Assembly: GCF_002161175.1 (NCBI RefSeq)
Contig: NZ_NFMA01000005.1
Coordinates: forward strand, 87,994 to 151,993
Length of the DNA: 64,000 bases
Source of the DNA: Flavonifractor sp. An100
GTDB taxonomy: Bacteria > Bacillota > Clostridia > Oscillospirales > Oscillospiraceae
Direction of reading: 5' to 3'
Of this stretch, positions 1-7,506 are shown in pieces; the stretch's first letter is position 1; every line of letters starts with the position of its first letter. Position numbers and translations under genes: made by a program. The notes beneath the pieces were generated by a model that worked only from the letters and a program-made list of their open reading frames with translations, did not search any database and had not been told where the DNA came from.

Positions 1-37
1 TGTAGGAGAAGACCTTTTCAGAAAAGGAGGCTGAGAT

Positions 38-511
38 ATGCCTACGGAACAAGAATTTTCTGCTCTGGCTCAACAGTATATGGATTTTGTGTATCGTGTT
101 GCTCTCAGCTGCGTCCGACATCCTATGGATGCCGATGATGTGACGCAGAATACCATGCTCCGCCTATGCCGGGCCCATATTTCCTTTGAAAGTGAGGCCC
201 ATATCCGGCACTGGCTGATTCGGGTAACGGTAAATGAATCCAAACGACTGCTCACTGCCCCTTGGCGTTCCCGCACCGTGTCTCTGGAGGAGTTGGCGAC
301 CATCCTCCCTGCTCGGCCTCCGGAAGAACGTGAGGTCCTCTCCGCTGTCTTGTCTCTGCCCAAAAAGTACCGCCTCCCCCTCTATCTCTACTACTATGAG
401 GGGTACTCGGTCGGGGAAATCGCATCCCTTCTCAAACAAAAGCCTTCTACCGTGCAAACCCATCTGGCCCGGGGACGAGAGCAGCTGAAAACCATGTTAA
501 AGGAGGAGTAA
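38..511 (+). CDS. ECF-type RNA polymerase sigma factor
   Basis: A 157-residue sigma-70 family protein of extracytoplasmic-function size, which would direct RNA polymerase to a small regulon. Region 2 lies at about residues 10-75 and contains the DADDVTQNT segment typical of ECF region 2. Region 4 lies at about 105-152, with a helix-turn-helix reading YSVGEIASLLKQKPSTVQTH. A strong ribosome site (AAAAGGAGG) precedes the ATG. The next gene starts 4 bases after the stop and encodes a single-pass membrane protein, the usual arrangement for a sigma factor and the membrane partner that controls it. The promoter and any upstream gene are cut off by the window edge. The family is certain; its regulon is unknown. 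Confidence 0.93.
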   Translation: MPTEQEFSALAQQYMDFVYRVALSCVRHPMDADDVTQNTMLRLCRAHISFESEAHIRHWLIRVTVNESKRLLTAPWRSRTVSLEELATILPARPPEEREVLSAVLSLPKKYRLPLYLYYYEGYSVGEIASLLKQKPSTVQTHLARGREQLKTMLKEE

Positions 512-515
512 GAAT

Positions 516-1529
516 ATGGACGACTGGATTAGACACTATCAATCCGCTTACTCACACCTTCATCCCTCACCCCAAGTGCAAAAGGTGGTGGCAGGAATGC
601 GGCCAACCTCCCAGTCCGGACACTACGTACGGCGGGTTTCCAGGGTACTGGTAGCCGCGCTGCTTCTCCTGGCTCTGTTAGGGTGCGGTGTAGCCGCTGT
701 CATATACATAGAAGATATTCAGGGCTTGTTTGCCCGGCGTTGGCAGCAGCTCACCGGGCAATCAATGGCTCCGGAGCAATCGGCTTTGGTGGAACGGCTC
801 AGCCAAGAGATCAATCAGAGCCAGACGGTAAATGGGGTAACGGTAACCTTGGATTCCGCCACGGTAGGCGACGATGTGTTTTATCTTTTGGTACGGGTGG
901 AGGACCGTGACCGGATTGGCAGAAAGGGATGTAGCTTTGAGAATTTTGATGTCCAAATATCCCCTGACCCTGCATCTCAGCTTCAGGGAATAGGTGGTTG
1001 TGGTTGGAGCACCCAGGGAACCGATGAGGAGGGGCGGTCTTTGTTTTTGGTGGAACACCAATATACCGCTGAGGATGGCTCTTCTTTCGATCCGGCCCCG
1101 CTGCAGATTACCCTTACCCTGACCAATCTCTGCCGAGGGAGTGGGGATGACTACCAGCTTCTGGCGGATGGTGTGTGGAGCTTCCAGGCTGTTCTGGACC
1201 GCACACAAATTCCTCCCCCTATCCATCTCTCCGATATCCAGGCATATGTGACAGATTACTTCTCTGAAGAGGTGTTTGAGGGGACCTTCACCAACATTCA
1301 GGTCTCCAGCACCGGAATTACCTATGACCAGACCTTTGCAGACGGCCAGTTCCCCGACTTTTTCCCTGTGCTGGTCCAGTTGGACGGAACAGAAATTCCA
1401 GGGGCAAATGGTTTTGGCTCGAAATTGACTGAGGATACCTTCCGGTGTACCCACCAGTGGAGCGTGCCGGTGGACCTCACTTTGGCTGCAGCGGTTCGCT
1501 TTGGCGATACAGAAATTCCGATACCGTAA
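516..1529 (+). CDS. DUF4179-type membrane protein, probable anti-sigma partner
   Basis: A 337-residue protein with a cytoplasmic N-terminus of about 43 residues, one transmembrane helix at about 44-65 (VLVAALLLLALLGCGVAAVI) and a large extracytoplasmic domain. This layout and the first extracellular stretch resemble DUF4179 proteins, which are commonly encoded directly after ECF sigma factors in Clostridia. By analogy it would hold the sigma factor inactive at the membrane until an envelope signal arrives; that role is inferred from position and topology, not from a recognised anti-sigma motif. It is co-transcribed with the sigma gene (4-base gap) and followed by a clear terminator. Confidence 0.72.
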   Translation: MDDWIRHYQSAYSHLHPSPQVQKVVAGMRPTSQSGHYVRRVSRVLVAALLLLALLGCGVAAVIYIEDIQGLFARRWQQLTGQSMAPEQSALVERLSQEINQSQTVNGVTVTLDSATVGDDVFYLLVRVEDRDRIGRKGCSFENFDVQISPDPASQLQGIGGCGWSTQGTDEEGRSLFLVEHQYTAEDGSSFDPAPLQITLTLTNLCRGSGDDYQLLADGVWSFQAVLDRTQIPPPIHLSDIQAYVTDYFSEEVFEGTFTNIQVSSTGITYDQTFADGQFPDFFPVLVQLDGTEIPGANGFGSKLTEDTFRCTHQWSVPVDLTLAAAVRFGDTEIPIP

Positions 1530-1535
1530 AGAAAG

Positions 1536-1565
1536 CCGTCCCATCGTTGATGGGGCGGTTTTCCT
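1536..1565 (+). terminator. Intrinsic terminator of the sigma/anti-sigma operon
   Basis: A 10-bp stem (1536-1545 with 1549-1558, one G-T wobble) around a GTT loop, followed by a T-rich tail, begins 7 bases after the stop codon of the DUF4179 gene. Confidence 0.85.
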
Positions 1566-1579
1566 TTGGCCTGACAGCG

Positions 1580-1608
1580 TTGACAATCCCCCCTCCAGAA
1601 TTTATAAT
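1580..1608 (+). promoter_or_regulatory. Sigma-A type promoter for DUF951-hisC
   Basis: Perfect consensus hexamers TTGACA (1580-1585) and TATAAT (1603-1608) are separated by exactly 17 bases. They lie about 50 bases ahead of the DUF951 start and just after the previous terminator. Confidence 0.88.
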
Positions 1609-1656
1609 GAAACCAATTTAATTTAGCCAGATAAATTTAGAGAAGGGAGCCCGACG

Positions 1657-1854
1657 ATGGATATTCACGTCAACGATGTGCTGAAGATGAAAAAAGCTCA
1701 TCCCTGTGGCAGCCAGGAGTGGTTAGTTCTCCGGGTTGGCATGGATTTCAAATTGCGCTGCCAGGGCTGCGGCCACGAGGTCATGCTCCCACGCAGCAAG
1801 GCAGAAAAAAGCATCCGCAAGGTATTTCGGGATGGTCAGGCTGTGGAGGTATAG
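1657..1854 (+). CDS. DUF951 family small protein
   Basis: A 65-residue protein that matches DUF951 over its whole length: an N-terminal VLKMKKAHPCGSQEW segment, then a CQGCGHEVMLPR motif whose cysteines could bind a metal. The family is widespread in Firmicutes and has no established function. It has a good ribosome site (GAAGGGAG) and is first in a transcript with hisC and a radical SAM gene. The strong promoter upstream suggests constitutive expression. Confidence 0.9.
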   Translation: MDIHVNDVLKMKKAHPCGSQEWLVLRVGMDFKLRCQGCGHEVMLPRSKAEKSIRKVFRDGQAVEV

Positions 1855-1897
1855 GCCTGGTTCTCCCTGACCGATACTACGGAAAGAAGGGTTTTCT

Positions 1898-2962
1898 ATG
1901 AACAAGCGCTACTGGAGTGAGCGGATTCAATCGTTAGTTCCCTATACCCCAGGGGAACAGCCCAAGGATCGGGTTTTTATCAAGCTGAACACCAATGAAA
2001 ACCCCTATCCCCCCTCCCCCAAGGTGCTCCAGGCCATCCGGGAGGCCACAGACGACCGTCTTCGTCTCTATCCAGATCCGGAGGCGGTACAGCTGAAGGA
2101 GGCCATTGCCCACTACCACGGTCTCTCCCCTGACCAGGTCTTCTGCGGCAACGGCTCAGACGAAGTGTTGGGGCTGTGCTTCTATGCCTTTTTTACCCCC
2201 GGGAAAAAGGTCGTATTCCCCGACATCACTTATAGCTTTTATCCGGTTTATGCCCAGCTGTTCCAACTGGACTATGAAGAAATTCCTCTGAATGACGATT
2301 TCTCCCTCCCCATAGAGTCCTTCCTGGGCAACAACGGCGGAGCGGTCATCTGCAACCCCAATGCCCCTACCGGCAAGGCCCTTTCACTTTCTGACATTCG
2401 CCGGATTTTGGAGGCAAACCCGGATGTGGTGGTCATGGTGGACGAGGCCTATGCCGAGTTTGGTGCGCAATCTACCGTCCCGCTGCTGCGGGAGTATCCT
2501 AATTTGGTTACCATCCATACCCTCTCCAAATCCCGTTCCCTGGCCGGTATGCGCCTAGGCTATGCCCTGGGCAGTCCCGACCTGATTGCTGGGGTAAATT
2601 GTGTGAAGAACTCCTTCAACTCCTACCCCATTGACCGCCTAGCTCTGGCTGCCGGAACGGCCGCCATGGAGGATGTGGACTATTTTGAACAGACTCGCAG
2701 ACAGGTGATGGAGACCCGGGAACAAACGGTTGCCACCCTACGGTCTCTGGGGTTCCAAGTTTTGGATTCTGCGGCAAACTTCATTTTTATCTCCCACCCC
2801 AAGTGCCCTGGCGGAGAGCTCCAACAGGCGTTGCGGGACCGCGGGGTTCTGGTACGCTGGTTTAATAAGCCGCGGATTCGGAATTATCTGCGGGTATCCA
2901 TTGGAACATCGGAAGAAATGCAGGCCATGTGTAATGCTTGCCAGGAAATTTTGAAAGGATAA
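1898..2962 (+). CDS. hisC: Histidinol-phosphate aminotransferase
   Basis: A 354-residue fold-type I PLP aminotransferase of normal HisC length. It would convert imidazole-acetol phosphate to histidinol phosphate in histidine synthesis. Visible marks are the N-terminal LNTNENPYPPSP substrate-binding segment, CNPNAPTG, VDEAYAEF (PLP-contacting Asp/Tyr) and TLSKSRSLAGMRLGY with the Schiff-base lysine at about residue 211. It sits outside any his operon here, 43 bases after DUF951 and 6 bases before the radical SAM gene, so a broader role (for example aromatic amino acid transamination) is possible, as known for some HisC proteins. The family is certain. Confidence 0.93.
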   Translation: MNKRYWSERIQSLVPYTPGEQPKDRVFIKLNTNENPYPPSPKVLQAIREATDDRLRLYPDPEAVQLKEAIAHYHGLSPDQVFCGNGSDEVLGLCFYAFFTPGKKVVFPDITYSFYPVYAQLFQLDYEEIPLNDDFSLPIESFLGNNGGAVICNPNAPTGKALSLSDIRRILEANPDVVVMVDEAYAEFGAQSTVPLLREYPNLVTIHTLSKSRSLAGMRLGYALGSPDLIAGVNCVKNSFNSYPIDRLALAAGTAAMEDVDYFEQTRRQVMETREQTVATLRSLGFQVLDSAANFIFISHPKCPGGELQQALRDRGVLVRWFNKPRIRNYLRVSIGTSEEMQAMCNACQEILKG

Positions 2963-2968
2963 TGGATT

Positions 2969-3856
2969 ATGCGATATGACAGCGACCTTTTGTACCGTCC
3001 GCCTGGTGAGTGGAAAAGCTATCTGCTCCAGTGCACCATTGGCTGTTCCAACAATCAATGTACCTTCTGCGGCATGTACAAGGAGAAAAAATTTCGGATT
3101 CGTCCGGTGGAGGAAATTTTAGAGGACATTGATATGGCCCGGGACTACTATGGCCCCGGCCTGCAGCGGGTATTTTTGATGGATGGCGACGCCATTATTA
3201 TGAAGACCCAGGAGCTGCTGCAAATCCTACAAAAGCTCTATCAGACCTTCCCTGCCCTGGAAAAGGTCACGTTATATGCCGGTCCCCGCAGCACGCTGTC
3301 AAAATCCCCTCAGGAATTGCGGCAGCTCCATGAGGCAGGGCTCTCCCGCGCCTATCTGGGCGTGGAAAGCGGCAGCGATACCGTTTTGAAGTTTATTCAT
3401 AAGGGCGTGGATGCCCAACAGATGCTTCTGGCTGGCCAACGTTTGGTGGAGGCCGGGATCGACCTCTGGGTCACAGTAATCCTGGGCCTGACGGGTGCCC
3501 GGGGCGAGGGCGGGGATTGGGAGGAACACATCCGTTCCACCGCCCAGATGATCAATGCCATGAAGCCCCGCCACCTATCCGCCATGACCTTTGCTCCTGC
3601 CAAGGGTACACCGTTGGGCGAAGAGGTTTTGGCCGGAAGGTTCCAGGTCTGTTCGCCGGATCACATTTTGGAGGAGTGCCGGCTGCTGATCGAAAATCTG
3701 GATGTGGATCCTCTCCACTTTACCAGTAACCACGCCTCCAATTACTTGCCCTTGAAGGGCGGTCTGCCGGAGGATCGGGAGAAGTTCCTATCCCTGATTG
3801 ACCAGGCCCTGGCCGGAAAAATTCAATTGCGGAAAACCTTAAATCGCGGCATTTAA
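2969..3856 (+). CDS. Radical SAM protein
   Basis: A 295-residue radical SAM enzyme. The iron-sulfur cluster motif is CSNNQCTFCGMYKEKKF near residue 25, a C-x4-C-x2-C variant with the GMY segment seen in a known uncharacterised radical SAM subfamily. The SAM-binding barrel continues through YLGVESGSDTVLKFIHKG and VILGLTGARGEGG. No auxiliary-cluster (SPASM) domain is visible, and the substrate cannot be told from sequence. It starts 6 bases after hisC with AAAGGA ahead of it, so the two are co-transcribed. Confidence 0.88.
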   Translation: MRYDSDLLYRPPGEWKSYLLQCTIGCSNNQCTFCGMYKEKKFRIRPVEEILEDIDMARDYYGPGLQRVFLMDGDAIIMKTQELLQILQKLYQTFPALEKVTLYAGPRSTLSKSPQELRQLHEAGLSRAYLGVESGSDTVLKFIHKGVDAQQMLLAGQRLVEAGIDLWVTVILGLTGARGEGGDWEEHIRSTAQMINAMKPRHLSAMTFAPAKGTPLGEEVLAGRFQVCSPDHILEECRLLIENLDVDPLHFTSNHASNYLPLKGGLPEDREKFLSLIDQALAGKIQLRKTLNRGI

Positions 3857-3894
3857 TTTCCTCCAGCAACCAGTGAAAAAGCGGTAGCCTGTGC

Positions 3895-3927
3895 ATAAAA
3901 ATAGACAAAGAATTTGTCATTTTTAGG
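3895..3927 (+). terminator. Weak AT-rich hairpin after the radical SAM gene
   Basis: AAAAAT and GACAAA segments at 3896-3909 can pair with TTTGTC and ATTTTT at 3913-3925, with one bulged base. It is AT-rich, so termination efficiency is uncertain. Confidence 0.4.
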
Positions 3928-3956
3928 TTGCACTTTTCACAAAAAAACAGTACAAT
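3928..3956 (+). promoter_or_regulatory. Probable promoter of the Rossmann-fold gene
   Basis: TTGCAC (3928-3933) and TACAAT (3951-3956) are separated by 17 bases and lie about 67 bases ahead of the ATG at 4023. Confidence 0.65.
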
Positions 3957-4022
3957 AAGTGCGGCCCCAGTTCAGGGATTTTTCACCTTGAACATGGGGA
4001 GCACAACTTAAGGAGGTCAAGC

Positions 4023-4688
4023 ATGAAACTCGCAATCATTGGTATTGGTCAGCTTGGGTCCCAACTCTTTCGCGCCGCACAAGGTCCGGAGCGTCTGGTC
4101 ATCGATCAGATGCCCAAATCTTTGGAAAAGGTCGCCGATGTGGCTGAACTCGGCACTAGCACTCAACTGTCTGCGGCCGCAGCCTGCCAGGTGGTAGCGG
4201 CTGCTCTTCCTGCTCCCTTTTGCCCCGATGCGTTTCAGCAGCTCTGTCCCCACCTACAGCCCGGTACGATTGTAATCAATTTTGCGACTGGATGGCTGAT
4301 TCCTGATGAGCTGAGAAAAGAATTCCCCCAGCTTAAGCTGGTAGAGGCAAAGCTGGTCGGTTCTGCTGTTGGTATTTCTGAGGGTTTAAAGAGTCTGTTT
4401 GTTCTGGGAATCCAAGACGAGGAGCTCTGCAAGACCATTCAGTCCTGCTTCCCTCCCTTCCGTTTCATCATGGGGGATACCTCTATCGTCAAGCATATCA
4501 ACACCTGCGCCACCGCTACCGCCCTGCGCGCTGCGGTTCAGCTGCAGCGTGAGCTGGCTGAGTTCCCCCAGGAGATGATCAACGCAGCTACTGCCGGCCT
4601 TATGCCTGGTGTGTTGATCTCCTACGAGCGGAATACCTTAGGTGAATTTGCCCGCAATATTCTGGAACAGGTTCAGAAGGAGTCCTAA
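4023..4688 (+). CDS. NAD(P)-binding Rossmann protein, ProC/F420-oxidoreductase-like
   Basis: A 221-residue protein with an N-terminal dinucleotide-binding fold: MKLAIIGIGQLGSQL matches the beta-strand plus GxGxxG pattern. The rest (VINFATGWL, VEAKLVGSAVGISEG and a C-terminal helical part) resembles short pyrroline-5-carboxylate-reductase-like proteins such as ComER rather than a full ProC. It is monocistronic, with its own promoter, a strong AAGGAGG ribosome site and a terminator. The substrate is unknown; NAD(P) binding is well supported. Confidence 0.7.
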   Translation: MKLAIIGIGQLGSQLFRAAQGPERLVIDQMPKSLEKVADVAELGTSTQLSAAAACQVVAAALPAPFCPDAFQQLCPHLQPGTIVINFATGWLIPDELRKEFPQLKLVEAKLVGSAVGISEGLKSLFVLGIQDEELCKTIQSCFPPFRFIMGDTSIVKHINTCATATALRAAVQLQRELAEFPQEMINAATAGLMPGVLISYERNTLGEFARNILEQVQKES

Positions 4689-4709
4689 GCGTTACGATAT
4701 TTTACATCA

Positions 4710-4745
4710 CGAGCAGGTACGTGTTTCGTATCTGCTTGTTTTTTA
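4710..4745 (+). terminator. Intrinsic terminator
   Basis: A 12-bp stem (4710-4721 with 4727-4738, two G-T wobbles), TGTTT loop and a T-run from 4739, 21 bases after the preceding stop. Confidence 0.85.
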
Positions 4746-4924
4746 TTCCCTCACCAGTCGAGGAAATGCGGCTTCTTCTCTCCTTCCACGTCTTTTTTCC
4801 CCTATTCCTGCCAAAATCTCCGGCTCAGTCCATAAAAAGGGACGACTCCTTTCCCTTTTCCTCGCACATGGACAACTATATAATGTGGTCAACATTCGAA
4901 TTAAAGGATTGGAGACACAAGATA

Positions 4925-5191
4925 ATGGAGATTGAAATTGCAGCCCGCACCTGTAAGGACGAGGCGGGAAGGAACCACCGTTTCCACTATTTTTTGACGG
5001 TAGAAGCCGTGGAGAGCGGCAGGCTGTTCTGCGAGGACTACGGGGTCCGGATTCAAGAGGAGGAAGGTGACAACACTGCTGTTCCGTCAATTACAACCAG
5101 CGCTACCCGCATTGACGAACTGATGACTTTACTGGTGGATCACAAGGTTGGTCCTGCGGGGCTGATGGACGTGATTTCCGACTGGTTATAA
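4925..5191 (+). CDS. DUF6514-like small protein
   Basis: An 88-residue protein beginning MEIEIAARTCKDEAG. The C-terminal part (DYGVRIQEE ... IDELMTLLVDHKVGPAGLMDVISDWL) matches the layout I associate with DUF6514, an uncharacterised Clostridia family. The frame is open upstream to 4721, but the ATG at 4925 is preferred because it follows a GGAG site and a TATAAT hexamer (4879-4884), and because family resemblance starts there. No function is known. Confidence 0.68.
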   Translation: MEIEIAARTCKDEAGRNHRFHYFLTVEAVESGRLFCEDYGVRIQEEEGDNTAVPSITTSATRIDELMTLLVDHKVGPAGLMDVISDWL

Positions 5192-5221
5192 AAAAAACCG
5201 CGCTGGGTTTTCCCAGCGCGG
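5190..5221 (-). terminator. Terminator of the oadB-oadG transcript
   Basis: A perfect 10-bp stem (5198-5207 with 5212-5221) with a 4-base loop. On the minus strand it is followed by a run of eight T residues, so it ends transcription coming from oadB/oadG. It may also slow transcription from the DUF6514 side. Confidence 0.88.
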
Positions 5222-5228
5222 TAAGGTA

Positions 5229-5357
5229 TTACTTCTTTCGATTATCAATCTTCTGCATAACGGCAACCAGCAGGGCGATGATGCCAAGCACCACGAAGAT
5301 TCCCAGCATGCCCTGACCCATCATTCCAAGGGCCTGTGCAATATTTTCCATATTCAT
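5229..5357 (-). CDS. OadG-related small membrane subunit of a Na+-pump decarboxylase
   Basis: A 42-residue protein starting MNMENIAQALGMMGQGM, with one hydrophobic helix (MLGIFVVLGIIALLVAVM) and a short basic tail. A strong AAAGGAGGAG ribosome site precedes the ATG. It lies 15 bases downstream of oadB on the same strand, and size, topology and position fit the minimal gamma-type subunits of sodium-translocating decarboxylases, which stabilise the membrane complex. The typical OadG extramembrane tail is absent, so the call rests largely on context. Confidence 0.75.
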   Translation of the reverse strand: MNMENIAQALGMMGQGMLGIFVVLGIIALLVAVMQKIDNRKK

Positions 5358-5372
5358 CGTTCTGCTCCTCCT

Positions 5373-6521
5373 TTAACCGCCAATCATATGAGTGGCACAG
5401 TATTGCAGTATCACACCGCCCGCCACAACGGAAGCGATCTGACCGGAAACGTTGGCGGCTACCGCATGCATCAACAGGTGGTTCTGGGAATCAGCCTCCT
5501 GCCCCAGCTTCTCAATCACACGAGAGGACATGGGGAAGGCAGAGATTCCAGCCGCACCAACCATAGGATTGATTTTGTTGTGGGGAGTAAAAAGATTCAA
5601 GATCTTGACGAACAGCACACCCACTACAGAGTCCAGAACAAAGGCTACCAAGCCCAGGCCCATGATCAGCAGAGTTTCGGGCTTAACAAACTGATCTGCC
5701 TTCATGGAGAAGGAGATGGTAATGCCCAGCAACAGGGTGATGAGATTGGCCAACTCGTTCTGCGCGGTCTGAGACAGCGTGGTCAGCACTCCGCACTCCC
5801 GGATCAGGTTGCCAAACATCAGGAAACCAACCAGAGCCACGGAAGAGGGGGCTACCAGTCCAGCAATGACCGACACGATAATGGGGAACAAAATCCGCAG
5901 CCTACGGGAGACGCCCTGAGCTCTATAGGGCATACGCATAGCGCGGTCCTTCTTGGTAGTAACCAGTTTAATAGCAAAGGGCTGGATAATGGGAACCAAC
6001 GCCATGTAAGAATAAGCAGCCACCGCAATGGCGCCTACGTAGTTGGACTGGAGAGTTTTGGAAACCAGAATGGAAGTGGGGCCATCAGCGGCACCGATAA
6101 TGCCGATGGAAGCCGCATCCTTCATGTCAAAGCCCAACGCCGCAGCCAGCAGAATGGTGAGGAAAATACCGCCCTGGGCAGCTGCGCCACACAAAAACAG
6201 CTTGGGATTGGCCAGCAGAGGACCGAAATCAATCATGGCGCCGATGCCGATAAACAACAGAATGGGCATGGCCTCACTGGCCTCAATTCCGGTTTCAAAC
6301 AGCCACTGGATAATGCCAGGTACCTCACCCAGGCCATCGCTGAATTGGTTAATCACACCAGATACAGGCAGATTCACCAAAATCGCACCAAAGCCCATAG
6401 GCATGAGCAGCGCGGGCTCAAAGCCCTTTTCAATAGCCAGCCAGATCAGCAGGCCACCAACCACATACATGACCATCTGCTGCCAGGTAATGGACAGCAG
6501 ACCTTCCCATAAAAATTCCAT
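5373..6521 (-). CDS. Sodium ion-translocating decarboxylase, beta subunit
   Basis: A 382-residue polytopic membrane protein of the OadB/GcdB/MmdB family, which couples decarboxylation of a carboxybiotin intermediate to Na+ export. Family marks include IGIGAMIDFGPLLANPK, GIIGAADGPTSILVSK with the conserved Asp, and a C-terminal MHAVAANVSGQIASVVAGG segment. The length is normal. A gamma-like subunit follows, but no alpha (carboxyltransferase) subunit or biotin carrier gene is present in this window, so the substrate (oxaloacetate, glutaconyl-CoA or methylmalonyl-CoA) cannot be assigned. The gene is preceded by a leader RNA with its own promoter and a premature terminator, which implies attenuation control. 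Confidence 0.92.
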   Translation of the reverse strand: MEFLWEGLLSITWQQMVMYVVGGLLIWLAIEKGFEPALLMPMGFGAILVNLPVSGVINQFSDGLGEVPGIIQWLFETGIEASEAMPILLFIGIGAMIDFGPLLANPKLFLCGAAAQGGIFLTILLAAALGFDMKDAASIGIIGAADGPTSILVSKTLQSNYVGAIAVAAYSYMALVPIIQPFAIKLVTTKKDRAMRMPYRAQGVSRRLRILFPIIVSVIAGLVAPSSVALVGFLMFGNLIRECGVLTTLSQTAQNELANLITLLLGITISFSMKADQFVKPETLLIMGLGLVAFVLDSVVGVLFVKILNLFTPHNKINPMVGAAGISAFPMSSRVIEKLGQEADSQNHLLMHAVAANVSGQIASVVAGGVILQYCATHMIGG

Positions 6522-6587
6522 GTCTCTATCATCCCTTCCTTGTCTAACCCTTGGATCTACTTTGCTGTAAGCATTCCCATTTTTTAT

Positions 6588-6625
6588 ATAAAAAAGACCT
6601 GCGCTCCGATTTGGAACGCAGGTCT
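6588..6625 (-). terminator. Premature (attenuator) terminator in the oadB leader
   Basis: On the minus strand AGACCTGCG at 6625-6617 pairs with CGCAGGTCT at 6603-6595, extended by TTCC/GGAG, and is followed by TTTTTT. It lies 66 bases before the oadB start and downstream of the leader structure, as in transcription-attenuating riboswitches. Confidence 0.82.
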
Positions 6626-6716
6626 GGTCAATTAAGACAAAGCCAGGTCACACCTAGATGACCATGCTGTTGGCTTCGCCGCATGCGGATGCATGCCGAC
6701 TACTCCCCTTTGCTGT
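6626..6716 (-). promoter_or_regulatory. Candidate riboswitch-like leader RNA upstream of oadB
   Basis: The predicted transcript starts near 6716 and reads CAGCAAAGGGGAGTAGTC, then two hairpin-forming stretches (GCATGC...GCATGC at 6696-6678, and a pairing around AGGTGTGACCT), a CTTTG that can pair with the 5' CAAAG, and finally the attenuator. The AAAGGGGAGTAG string is the hallmark I know from the yybP-ykoY (Mn2+) riboswitch, and its place at the extreme 5' end fits. I cannot confirm the second conserved half of that aptamer. Because the downstream gene is a Na+ pump, another ion-sensing class is possible. That it is a structured leader with an expression platform is well supported; the ligand is inference. 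Confidence 0.55.
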
Positions 6717-6722
6717 ATAGGG

Positions 6723-6752
6723 ATGGTATCACAGGAAGGGCCTCCTTGTCAA
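6723..6752 (-). promoter_or_regulatory. Promoter of the oadB leader transcript
   Basis: On the minus strand TTGACA (6752-6747) and TACCAT (6728-6723) are 18 bases apart, placing transcription start at about 6716, just ahead of the GGGGAGTAG motif. Confidence 0.72.
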
Positions 6753-6831
6753 GAAAAAAGGCGGGATATTTTCCCTGAAATTTAGAACTACCACGGAAGA
6801 AATGTTTTGCAGAAAAGTTGTCCTGAAACTA

Positions 6832-7410
6832 TCAAAGCTGGGCAAGGGTTTCTTCAATGGCCCCTTCCTCCGCCTGCATGGCCTGCAAAGTAAGCTGCAG
6901 CAGCCGGTCCAAGTCCCATCCCAGCAGCTCGGCTCCGGAAGCGATCACATCACGGGAGCAGCCAGCAGCAAATTTTTTATCCTTAAACTTCTTTTTTAGA
7001 GACTTCAGTTCCATATCCGATACACTTTTGGACGGACGCATCAGAGCGGCTGCCCCAATCAGACCAGTCAGCTCGTCAACCGCATATAGAACCTTTTCCA
7101 TCTCATGCTCCGGCTTTACATCCACCTGGTGGCCCCAGCCGTGGCTGGCGGTGGCGTGGATCATCGCCTCCTCTACCCCGGCCTCGCGCATCAGTTCCTG
7201 CGACTTGATACAGTGCTCCTCAGGCCACTGCTCAAAGTCCAGATCGTGGAGCAGTCCCACCATCGACCAGAAGGGTTCCTCCTCTCCATAGCCCAATTCC
7301 CGGGCAAACCACCCCATCACATGCTCCACTGTGACAGCGTGGCGCAGATGAAAGGGCTCCTTATTGTACTTTGTCAGCAGGGCCCAGGCCTGCTCTCGGT
7401 TCATGGACAT
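6832..7410 (-). CDS. HD-domain (HDIG-type) phosphohydrolase-like protein
   Basis: A 192-residue HD-superfamily protein, taken from the ATG at 7410 because GGGAGGAAC lies just upstream; the frame extends further upstream without a better ribosome site. The metal-binding set is visible as HAVTVEHVM, then GLLHDLDFEQW with the HD pair, EEHCIKSQEL, and MIHATASHG. Members hydrolyse phosphate esters of nucleotides or other small molecules, and the substrate cannot be deduced here. It is the last gene before the oadB leader and is probably its own unit. Confidence 0.82.
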   Translation of the reverse strand: MSMNREQAWALLTKYNKEPFHLRHAVTVEHVMGWFARELGYGEEEPFWSMVGLLHDLDFEQWPEEHCIKSQELMREAGVEEAMIHATASHGWGHQVDVKPEHEMEKVLYAVDELTGLIGAAALMRPSKSVSDMELKSLKKKFKDKKFAAGCSRDVIASGAELLGWDLDRLLQLTLQAMQAEEGAIEETLAQL

Positions 7411-7437
7411 GGTTTGTTCCTCCCTAGTAAGAATAAG

Positions 7438-7477
7438 ATAGGGATGACCGGCTCCCATTACGTGGAACCGTCATCCC
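7438..7477 (-). terminator. Hairpin downstream of degV
   Basis: GGGATGAC (7441-7448) pairs with GTCATCCC (7470-7477), with a partly paired interior. On the minus strand it follows degV and is trailed by the T-rich TATCTTATTCTT. The tail is imperfect. Confidence 0.5.
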
Positions 7478-7506
7478 TTATTTTATAAAACCAGTGGGGC
7501 AATCTG

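Noticed and set aside
762..1586. A 274-codon minus-strand open frame opposite the DUF4179 gene
   Set aside because: It runs through the sigma-operon terminator, and the plus-strand gene has ribosome site, membrane helix and operon context.
5388..6512. A 374-codon plus-strand open frame opposite oadB
   Set aside because: It mirrors oadB exactly and is rich in His, Gln and Arg, the usual signature of the antisense of a membrane protein gene. It has no ribosome site and no family resemblance.
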